From assembly GCA_001579985.1 (NCBI GenBank), contig LRSR01007818.1:1-34962 (forward strand): a stretch of 34,962 nucleotides of DNA, given 5' to 3'. Shown in pieces: positions 26,417 through 34,962 of this stretch. Source of the DNA: Hypsibius dujardini. Its lineage: Eukaryota; Tardigrada; Eutardigrada; Parachela; Hypsibiidae. The notes under the pieces are model-generated. The model did no database searches, was not told where the DNA came from, and saw nothing but the letters and a program-made list of their open reading frames with translations. A program made the translations under genes and the position numbers. The first letter of the stretch is position 1. Each line of letters opens with the position of its first letter.

Positions 26417-29400
26417 TCAATCACTTTCTTCCTCGCTGTCCGACGAATCGTCAAACAGACGCTCTGCCTTGATCGCCTCGATTTCCTGATGCGGAAAAAA
26501 AAGAAGAATTTTTATGTAACTATAAGCTAGTGTTGTTGAGATTAATTAACGGATGCATTAAAAGCGGGGCATTTTTGCAGAGAAATTAGTTTATTTAAGC
26601 ATTAATTGAAATTGAAAAATATAAGTCACTATTTAACAGTGGTAACAATCTTGGATACCTTCAAAAATCGGTGTTTCGTGGTTTGAGCTCGGTCCTGGTT
26701 GAGCGCGACGGAGAGACGCTGATGGTGGGAAAGGATTGTGTCGACCGGCAGGCCTGCCATCGTCTCAGACAGCTCTTGCAGCTGCGTCTTGTACAAGTCC
26801 CGGGTGCCGCTCATGTTGATTTCGACCATTTGGCCGTCCTAATGGGAAGCAGAAAGACATGCAGGTGAAGCCTACTAATCAGTGGGCTTCTTCGGCCGAT
26901 TGCAGAGGATTGCGGACACCCAAATTCACACGGGAATAATTAGTGTAGAATGCACAAAACCACACGCAAACTCAGACATCAACCGTCGTTCAAGACAACC
27001 AATCAGGCATATTTGGTTTAAAGAGATATTCGGCAGGCAGTATCAGACGTTGTAACTAGTTAAATAAAAAAACACAGACAGACATTCCATGACAAAAATC
27101 AGACGCAGGGAGATCAAAGCAGACAGTCGGGGACGCATATAGACGGAATTAGTGGAGCCAGGCAAACAACAAGACAGACAAACAGTCATACCAGACAGAC
27201 AGGCACTCAGGAACCGCTACACCTAACTAATCAATGAAAATAAACCGCCAAAGTTAGACAATGTCAAACAGTCACACCTCAGCTGCATTTAGATCAAGAC
27301 AGACACCAAAGACGTACGTAAGTAACTGATCAAGACAGTTCCCCAATCTGCACATAGGAGTCAGATAGACGCTCAACAGACACTTAGGTAAACAGAAACA
27401 GACAAGCAGACAGACAGACAGAGAGTTAGGCAGACAAACAAACAGGCGGATCAGCCATACAGAGCAATTATGCAAGCTACGCCAAGCAACAAGTCAGACA
27501 CGGCAGCATACATCACGAGCAGTTCGCAGGGCTTCGTTCAGGAACATATCCCGGAAGAAGGCGGAGCAGTCCTCATGATCCGCGGCCGTCAGTTCGATGA
27601 ATTTACAGTGAGCTCCCAACCGTTTCTTAAACTAAAAAATAACCTATTTTTCATACGGACCCCAAAGACAACTTTCCTCTTCCGATGTGCCTACCTCCTT
27701 GCAGTAAGCAGTGATCGGTTTGGTACTGGAGATGACGAGCAACGGGCAGCGCAACTTATCACGCCGCTGGAGAAATTCGTAGATGATGTCGGCCACATCC
27801 CACCGATCCGGTTTGTTGGTGGGCACACAGGCTGCATCCAGCCGCAACAGGCCGAAAATGTGGGACCGATCGTGGCTCAGGTCTAGCCGCTGACCGGCGC
27901 TCAAATCGACCGTTCGGACGGTGTTGCGTTCGGCGAGATTGTGAAAGAGCGCACGGCACAATAGGTCCAGCATCATTGGGTCGTCCTGAGAGTGGATGAA
28001 AACGACCGGATTGAAGTCGAGGAGAAGTCCGGGTTGGCTGAAAGCGTCAGGTGGAAAGTCAGGCAAAGAGTTGTTCGACACGGTTTATCGTGGACGCATA
28101 CCAAGATGACATGACAAAAAAACAGTAGGCCAGTCAGAGACCTTAATTCAGAAACATTCAGGCAGACCTGGGGGCAGATGACAAAAATTCAAGACATTCT
28201 GACAGACAGCCTAGACAAACTTGCAACAGATTAGCGGCACATATATAGACGCAAGGAGAAGATTAGGGCGCAGATAGGGCCGACATTCATACCGAATAAC
28301 AGACAGACACACAGAGTCAGACAGGCAGCGTTTCAGAATTAAGACAGACGTTCGAAACAGATTCTCGGACAGATCGGCAGACAGACAGTTAGACAGGCAC
28401 CCATTCAGACGGACGGGTGATCACAACCCGAAACCACACCTGAAAGCGGCCCAAGCAGCCGTATTGAGCAGTGACGCACTGGTCGACCCGGTCGCATTCA
28501 CTCGAACCGAGAAGGAACTGGTGACTTTGGCCCACAAACTGTCCAACTGACGCTGCAGGAGATGCTTGAGGAGGGGTGACAACGGCTCGTACGGTGCAGC
28601 TGTCGTCGTGTGGCCACTCGGTTCGACCTCCTGCCAGGCCACAAAGTAGTCACACAGAAGAACCTGAAACAAGGATGGTAACAGTGGCGTGTGAAATTCA
28701 TGTATAGCTGTCGCATAAGCTAGCGCGTTTACCTCGACAGCGTCCAAATTAAAGGATTGATCCTCAGACTCTGAGACCGGCTCAATCTGCCGTTGGCACG
28801 CAATATTCTTTGCTTTCTTGCAGAGCAAGTCTAAATCCGCACCCGTGAAACCTAAAGAGACAGCAGGTCTGCGTTAGTCATGTTGACAGAAGCTTCAGAA
28901 CTCGGATTGCACAAAGGGACATCGGTCACACCTTCAAACAGCAGTAAGGCGCAAAATAAGAGCGGGACATGCAAAGATCAGGCGGCATGCAGTCCGGTGC
29001 GTAACAGGCGGACAGACATACTTTAGATGAGTACTGCCACACAGGAAACAGTAGCGCATACAATGATTACGCAGACAGACAAATAACACTCAGAGAGACA
29101 TCAGTAGACGTCGAACGGCCTCACAGGCAATAACAGACAAACGCATGCCAGACAGAAACAGGACAGACCATGATCACGCAAACAGACACATATCCGAAAA
29201 ACGGGCCTCTCTAACTAATAGACTGATAGTCAAACAAACATCACCATGGAAGACAATGGTCCCGACGACAATAAAGTCAGTCAGACAACAAAGAGACAGC
29301 CACTGACCAGATTGGCAACATCCAGACACATGATGGTGCTTACCGGCCGTGTTCCTAGCCAATGTATAGGCACCCGCCGCGTCCAGCTTGTGGTGCCAGT

Positions 29401-32400
29401 TCTGTGTAATGGCCTGCAGGATCAAGGCCCGCTCACTCTCCACCGGCGAAGGAAAGTGAATCTTCAGGTCGAAGCGACCCGAACGAAGCAATGCCGGATC
29501 GAGGACTTCTTTAAAGTTGGTGGTGGCAATAGCCAGCACATTGCCTGTAAGAAAGACTCTGGTCAGTCCCTAAACAGCCGATCTGGATTTCTTGATGACA
29601 ACAGTCCTCATTTTGGAAGAGAGGCATACCGCGATCCATGACGCCGTTCAGGAGGGTCAACAAGGTGCTAACCATATTGAAGTTGACGCTGTCGTTGTCG
29701 GACGTGGTGCGCTTTCTCACCAGCCCGTCCAGTTCGTCCATAAAAATGATGGACGGGCTGTTCTCACTCGCCTAAACAAATGGACAGCACTAATTAGTGT
29801 TTAGTTGTGTTAAACCCAATCTTACAGGACTGACTCATGCAAAAATATAGAAATTCATGTCTGCCCTTCAGTCTAATCATCTACCGTTCCATGACCCTAA
29901 ATGCCTGTCTGGCTGCAGGCATACCTGATTGACTGCCTGGCTGCATATCTAATTCTGATGGCCTTCCTGGCTTCATGCCTCATTGTCTGTCTGGTTCTAA
30001 GCTCAATTGTCTGTCTAGCGGCATGTCTCATGGCCTGCCTGGTTACACGCCTGAATGTCTGCCTGCATGGCAGCATGCCTGATTATTTGTCTGGCTTCAT
30101 ACTGTCTTGTCTCGGTATCTGCCTGATTCTCTGTCAGCCATGCCGGCTTTGATCCCACTGCCTAGTGAGTGAATACAAGATATGCCTGTCTGATTTACCA
30201 CGCGGCTGAAACGCTTTCTACACGCTCTTACGTGGTTGAATATTTCCCGCAGATGGGTCTCGCTTTCGCCGACCCATTTGGTGAGCAATTCCGCGCCGGA
30301 GATGATGTACACCGGAAGCGGCCGTTCAAAATCCTTCCCACATTCCCACGCCAGTGCTTTCGCCATCAAAGTTTTCCCGGTTCCTTTAACGGTGACAAGA
30401 GAAAAAACGCGATAAAAATAGAGTTAAATATAAAGTCTATAGCCTACGGAAATGAACGAAATGGCTGAATGTGTACCGGGAGGTCCCCAAAAGAGGGCGC
30501 CTTTGGACATCTCCTGGACTGGCTTATCGGTGCCGTTCCGCTTGTTGGCATCGATCGTCCTGATCCGTTGACGAAACGGAATGATGACTGAACGACGGAG
30601 CTCCTCCTTGATGGGCAGGTAGCCGCCGACCGTTGCAAAAGAGATCTGTTGCAAAAACGTAATATTAGTAAGAAAAAAGGGAAGATCGCCCCTGCGACAC
30701 TTGGCTATTTCTGGGTGATGAGAGACAAATCAGATGAAGGAATATTTTAACTTACTAGTAATATGAGAAAACCGAATCAGACAGGAACACATTTCATACT
30801 TTTAATTTAGTTTTGGAAAATATAATATGAAAAATCAAAGCAATAAGCCTTAAAATTTCCGAAAATCACTTCAAACAATACATTTTTTACTTTTGATTTG
30901 ATTTGAGATGATAAAATCGAACAAACATCCGTTGTGATTTGATTGCTAAAAGGTAAAACTTTGACTACTTCATCAAACCAACCTCTTTGGCAGGGAAGTA
31001 GATGGTCGGCTCGAACTTTCCACTGAGATCCTGACCGGAGCCACCGCCTCCTCCGGTGTTGCCCCGCGGAATCGGCCGCTTGGCCTTCTTCTTGTATGCT
31101 TCCTCCTCGGCGTCATCGACTGACGAACTGTTGTCGGAGTAGAGGGTCGGCATGGCCAGACTGCCGACAGGAAGGCGATTTCGTTTAGGATATCGCCGAC
31201 CACGGTCATACAGCGAATCCTCGTCCCCTTGCTCATCCTCGGTGTGACGAAACCGCTTCGATCGGGTGCGTCGTGGAGAAATGGTGACAACGACTTTCTT
31301 CGGGGACGCCGGCATGACCGATTCAGACTTTCGAGGCGACTGAATCTCCTCGGAGCTATTGCGTGAGGCCGGCCTGCGTGGCGTCTGCGAGCGGGGTGTT
31401 TCTTCAAACACGCAGACCTTCTTCTTGCTGCGCGTGCTGCGACGAACACAGGCGTCTTCCTCGTCATCGTCCTCCTCAGTGTCTGGGACAGAGATCGTAG
31501 GCTCGTGTGTGTCTTCATCGTCAGTCTTGGCAGCGCGGGCTTTTGATGTGGATGAAACATGCATCAGCTCAACAAGTCTGTGGGATGAAAAATGAAATAG
31601 AGATCCATTAGGCAGTGGAAGGGCATTGAAACAAGGATCAGAGGCAAAAGGCAGGCAGTCAGAGCCCAATCGACACGTGACAAATAGCTCTCTGACAAAG
31701 GAAGATATTCAGACAAGGATCTTCGGAGACAAAAAGACAGACAGACAGAACTCAATCTATCAAACATATGGAAACGGGACAGATATTTAGACAACAATTA
31801 TCCTAGGCAGAACAGACAGACAGGCCAATCGACAACTGAGGAGAGACCACTCCGACACCCAAAGACAAACAAAAAATGGGCTAATCGACAACCCAACCTA
31901 CACAGCCAGACAGATAAACATGCGTGTGCGAACCTGTCAACTGGTTTCCGAAACCGCGTGGACTTCCCGTGGGACGATTCGGCCGGCTCACCAGATGATG
32001 AGGCCATGCTGTGTTCGGGACTGGAGCAGTGAGTCGTTATACGCTTCTTCACTACCCGCGACGGAGCCGCTTTCTTTCCTCGCGTCGCGCGCGGATTCAC
32101 TTCAAAATCCATTTCCAGTTTCATTTCCTTTTTCACATCATCAATATCAATGAGGGCATCAAAGCTGCAGCAAACCAAAGCGAAACCTCATATTAATTTA
32201 CATTACAAAGAGGAAAATACGCAATAGACCAATCAATCGAGAAAACTAGCATCGACAGGAGCCAAAAAAACCATGCAGTTGGACGAAGTAATTTTAAACT
32301 GAAATCTATCATCAGATAGTCTGGCGGCGTATTTAAAATACTTAAGAAATATAATAATTTAAAAAAAACATGCACGTACTATAAAGTGTAAACAAACACG

Positions 32401-32973
32401 GGGCTCTAGCAAGCAAACAAACCTCAATCAATCAATCAATCGATAAAATCATAATTACTTGATTGCATAATACGCTGGCCTCGTGTTGAAATAATAACGA
32501 GCAAAAAACAGACCATCAAAATGACAGCTTGGCCGCCAAACTACAAATACTTCAATCAAACAGCCATAAACACCGGGACAATACTGTAAAGTGTAAACAA
32601 ATAAAAAAGACAGTAAATAATTTTGTCCGAAATAACCCTATAGCAAAACCGATCAATCAATCAATCAAGCAAAAGAAAACGCAACTCCAAACGCATACCC
32701 AGAGTCCGACGATGCGCCGCCGCAATTCTCCTCCTCCTCATCTGCAGCGCCATCCCTGCTTGGCAGGTAAAGTACATCCCGCTTCTCCTTCTTGCCCTTC
32801 CGAACACTATAACTATCAGACATCGAGCCCGTCGCCGATCGCGAACGCAGCGTTCCAGCCTTTTCAAACAGCGTCTCCGCGAGCGGTATCTCCTCCTTGC
32901 TGCCACGTGTCCTCAAAGCGCATGATCTGGCCGGTCGCCGCTTCCCCGAGCCAGTAGATCCAGAGGTACTCAT
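26417..32973 (-). CDS. ATAD2/Yta7-like AAA+ ATPase without bromodomain
   Basis: Thirteen minus-strand exons: 32973-32699, 32164-31934, 31577-30983, 30645-30477, 30383-30232, 29771-29630, 29544-29344, 28851-28733, 28663-28440, 28037-27695, 27631-27512, 26838-26659 and 26485-26417. All phases agree (2,820 nt, 939 residues). Residues 1-367 are basic/acidic and disordered, with [10 protein letters not shown]-type sites and an RRYPKRNRL motif like the ATAD2 RYPLRQR segment. Residues 368-630 are a complete AAA+ module: [13 protein letters not shown], Walker A GPPGTGKT (421-428, split by an intron), Walker [10 protein letters not shown] (D486, E487), sensor 1 TTN (529-531), arginine finger SGRFD and FTGADL. 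Residues ~700-860 resemble the inactive second AAA domain of ATAD2, with no Walker A. Family members use this hexameric ring on histone H3-H4 in chromatin. The bromodomain that should follow is absent: about 80 residues, ending [11 protein letters not shown], close the protein. The start is chosen at the first ATG of the open exon. Confidence 0.88.
26840..27511. repeat. Degenerate GACA-rich intron of the ATAD2-like gene
   Basis: Most of this intron is a decayed agacagac repeat, clearest at 27390-27425. In the sense of the gene it reads as pyrimidine-rich TCTG. No frame here is convincing. Confidence 0.7.
28040..28439. repeat. Degenerate GACA-rich intron of the ATAD2-like gene
   Basis: The intron between two exons of the ATAD2-like gene is dominated by degenerate acagacag units, the same composition as the introns at 26840-27511 and 28852-29343. 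Confidence 0.7.
28852..29343. repeat. Degenerate GACA-rich intron of the ATAD2-like gene
   Basis: Degenerate acagacag units are spread through this 492-bp intron; no other feature was seen. Confidence 0.6.
29772..30231. repeat. Degenerate TCTG/CCTG intron of the ATAD2-like gene
   Basis: Degenerate tgcctgtctggct units at about 29870-30145 have opposite strand polarity to the other repeats in this gene. They give a spurious Cys/Leu-rich plus-strand frame. Confidence 0.75.
30646..30982. other. AT-rich intron of the ATAD2-like gene
   Basis: An intron between the N-terminal region exon and the first AAA exon. It is AT-rich, without repeats or frames. Confidence 0.6.
31578..31933. other. Intron of the ATAD2-like gene with degenerate GACA units
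   Basis: Scattered agacagacag units (31733-31750 and 31808-31822) lie in otherwise mixed sequence between exons 2 and 3 of the ATAD2-like gene. Confidence 0.6.
32165..32698. other. First intron of the ATAD2-like gene
   Basis: AT-rich, with repeated AATCAATCAATC phrases near 32430, 32655 and elsewhere. Two related longer phrases (AAGTGTAAACAAA near 32383 and 32590) lie about 205 bp apart, suggesting an old duplication. No coding frame. Confidence 0.5.
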
Positions 32974-33540
32974 TTGAGATTAGCGATGTGTGAGGAAAGT
33001 TCGGGGGCCTGAACGAAAATGAGAAATAAAAATGCCTTCCCCTTGACGACTTTGAAATTAAAATCCGTCCAAACAAAGCTGTTCCGCGGTTGACACTAGA
33101 CAAATAAACAATTCCGGGCGGTTTCGGGAATCGGAGTCCCGGTAGAGAATATCAGAATTCAAAGAGCAGTTGACCAGCAGAGTTTTTCGGCCCCACAGCA
33201 GCGGAGACGTCTTCGAGAAAAAATTCCCGCAATTCATCAGCTAGCGTTTGGCTTACATTTAGCTGGCATGGGGAAAAATCCCGATTGCAGAAAAGTGGTT
33301 GTCGAAAGAAAAAATTCCTTCGTCGAAGCAAAAGATTTTCCAGAAGCCTAGCCGTTGAGGAATATAGACAGGCATTTGCTCCGCGCTCTGGAGCAACGAG
33401 AAGGCGGCATGAATTGGCTCAATAACGGGCTGAAACCGTTTCAGTTGCGTGTCTGACCGATCTGTTTCAAGAAAAGCACACAAACGCAGGAACGAGTGAT
33501 ATGGTATTTGATACAGGGAATCTTTTTGTTATCACTACGT
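32974..33540. promoter_or_regulatory. Upstream region of the ATAD2-like gene
   Basis: Sequence upstream of the start codon at 32973 should hold the 5' untranslated region and promoter. A GC-richer stretch lies near 33110-33150 (GGGCGGTTTCGGGAATCGGA). A 74-codon minus-strand frame at 33483-33259 shows no known domain and no start context worth noting, so I do not call it. Confidence 0.35.
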
Positions 33541-33749
33541 TTTATTTTTCTCCCCTAAAAATATTTTGTGCTATATCTTTCGCTGTACGCATGGCGCTGA
33601 ATTTTAGCGATAGTTTTATAACATGTTGATGGGGAGAATTATGCGGATGAGGAGCTAAACGAAGGTTTATAGACCTGTCACATCTCGGCGGAAATGTGTA
33701 AGATTCCTGGTGATAGTAAATGTGTCCCGCCCCTTTATGCGCGCAGCTG

Positions 33750-34135
33750 ATCAGCATGAACAAAACTCGCTCATTTTCCCGCCGAATTACGAGGTAAAAC
33801 TCCCAATGCTGCGCAAGTTTTGATTTGGCATAAATGCTGCGCACGACATGGCAAACAGGGCAAAATCGTGACGTATATCAATCAAAATAGCCACAAGGTT
33901 TCTTTTTCGTTTTCCATTTTTTAAAAGTTGTACTTTTAGTGTTTTTTTTTTCAAAATTCATCATTGTCACATATATTTGTCCGATTCGTTGTTGATTTTT
34001 CGAACTCAACATATCGACAAAAAAGGGAGAGAAAAGTGTGCGAACGCGGCATTTATGACATTTCCCAACTGGCGCAGCATTGGGATTTTTACCTCGTATT
34101 AACCAAGCGAGCGATGTGTTCACTGCGAAGTGCGA
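33750..34135. repeat. Diverged inverted repeat pair with coding-like sequence
   Basis: The sequence at 33750-33860, read on the minus strand, matches the plus strand at about 34030-34130. The shared core is GCGCAGCATTGGGAKTTTTA followed by CCTCGT. In one frame the minus copy reads KLAQHWEFYLVIRR and the plus copy reads QLAQHWDFYLVLTK, preceded by RSIYAKS and RGIYDIS. The copies face away from a centre near 33945, an AT-rich spacer of about 200 bp. This looks like two remnants of one repeated, possibly protein-coding element. Confidence 0.7.
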
Positions 34136-34366
34136 ATGTTATACACATGGCCACAATTTTGTGTGGCAGAGTTGGAGCCATCAGGATGGTCTGAGTTTGA
34201 GCCAGTCTTGGCCAGAACTTGCCACTGCTTTCTCTTTAATCTTTGATTTAAAGCCCGACCCAGAGGAAAAATTAGATTGAGCAAGCTACTCTAAATTCTG
34301 CCAAAATAAACAAGTTCAATCAATCGATCAATCGATTAAAGGCTGCATGGTCAGCTGTAGTCACGA

Positions 34367-34376
34367 GCGCATGCGC
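34367..34376. promoter_or_regulatory. NRF1-like palindrome GCGCATGCGC
   Basis: A perfect GCGCATGCGC sits inside a longer imperfect palindrome, GTCACGAGCGCATGCGCGCG followed by GTGAC (about 34360-34384). It matches the core binding site of the NRF1 transcription factor, common in promoters of housekeeping genes in animals. It could serve a plus-strand gene starting near the right edge of the window. Confidence 0.4.
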
Positions 34377-34651
34377 GCGGTGACTTAATTCGGCTCGAAC
34401 TCGGACCACTCTTTTTGGCTTTGACCAAGAAAAGAAAACAATAGATCATGACAGTATTATTCAAAGCTCATAAGGAAAAAAAGATCGCCCGACAAATATA
34501 AGGCCCTGAATGAAATTGACCAATGCAGTCCCAATCTGATGATGATGAATGCATCTCCAATCCCCACACATTAGACAGCACATGAGACAACATAAAGAGG
34601 AATAATTAATCATTTTTGACTACGAATGGAATACTTACAACATTTTCAGAC

Positions 34652-34819
34652 CATCTTGAATCGGCACGACAACATCAGAAAAGGGCGCTGTACAAAATAC
34701 ACCGCGACAAATTAAGACTACAGTACCGACTGCAATGTCACTTATATGATCTATCTAACTGCCGGTTCACCGCTGGCAAGACACTGCGGGAGAAATGGAG
34801 AGAGAAAAGGAACAATTGT
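34652..34819 (+). CDS. Possible internal exon of a gene running off the right edge
   Basis: An acceptor-like ACATTTTCAG just before 34652 is followed by an open frame rich in Gln, Arg, Lys and Leu. Examples are HQKRALYKIHRDKLRLQYRL and a CHLYDLSNCRF segment. It ends at a good donor context, GTAAGA, near 34820. The translation would be a basic helical stretch. I cannot identify a family, and no other exon is visible in the window, so this remains tentative. Confidence 0.25.
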
Positions 34820-34962
34820 AAGAAAAAAAATAAAACATGTCATGACAGATTACAAGAGGCCACCACAACTTTCCGTCCGCGTTACTTTACTACTGCACGA
34901 AGAAAGCAATTAGACATGGACTGACGTTTGCTGCTGCTGTTGCTGCCGCTTCTCATTCAACA

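Noticed and set aside
29901-30152. Plus-strand Cys/Leu/Ala-rich frame resembling a membrane protein
   Set aside because: It is a translation of degenerate CCTG/TCTG repeats within an intron of the ATAD2-like gene.
33259-33483. 74-codon minus-strand frame upstream of the ATAD2-like gene
   Set aside because: No domain, no splice partners and no codon bias; likely chance.

Overview
The window is nuclear DNA from an intron-rich eukaryote, almost certainly an invertebrate animal. Genes are split by GT-AG introns of about 70 to 1,200 bp. Exons are GC-richer than the AT-rich introns, which are full of TCTG/GACA tetranucleotide arrays. A mariner transposon, an ATAD2-type AAA+ ATPase and secreted mucin-like and cysteine-containing proteins all fit a metazoan. 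I cannot assign a phylum. All exon models below were built by hand from reading frames, splice signals and phase agreement, without transcript data.

Layout. 1-3529: a minus-strand four-exon gene for a 511-residue protein I do not recognise. 3530-4488: a divergent promoter region. 4489-11315 (plus): an eleven-exon gene for a ~994-residue fusion of a cysteine-desulfurase-like PLP enzyme with a TtcA-type PP-loop tRNA thiolase. 12738-14389 (minus): a divergent V-ATPase subunit D with an extended C-terminus. 14860-15410: a degenerate satellite-like repeat. 15924-19151 (minus): a secreted Pro/Thr/Ser-rich mucin-like protein with a small cysteine-rich domain. 20742-23525 (plus): a seven-exon secreted protein of 297 residues, family unknown, with eight cysteines after the signal peptide. 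24189-25732: a decayed DD34D mariner element with terminal inverted repeats and TA duplications. 26417-32973 (minus): a thirteen-exon ATAD2/Yta7-like AAA+ ATPase of ~939 residues without a visible bromodomain. 33000-34962: diverged inverted repeats, a palindromic NRF1-like motif and one possible exon.

The most interesting item is the desulfurase-TtcA fusion. Both halves keep their diagnostic residues: PLP lysine K291, persulfide cysteine C439, PP-loop SGGKDS at 745-750, and Cys pairs at 822/825 and 912/915. One polypeptide could therefore take sulfur from cysteine and pass it to an RNA-thiolating PP-loop domain. The gene sits between ordinary animal-type genes and has many introns, so it is not bacterial contamination. 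Several foldback (MITE-like) elements lie in the introns, some of them sharing a GGGGCGGAGC core.

The genes do not form a pathway; their neighbourhood looks like normal eukaryotic gene order.
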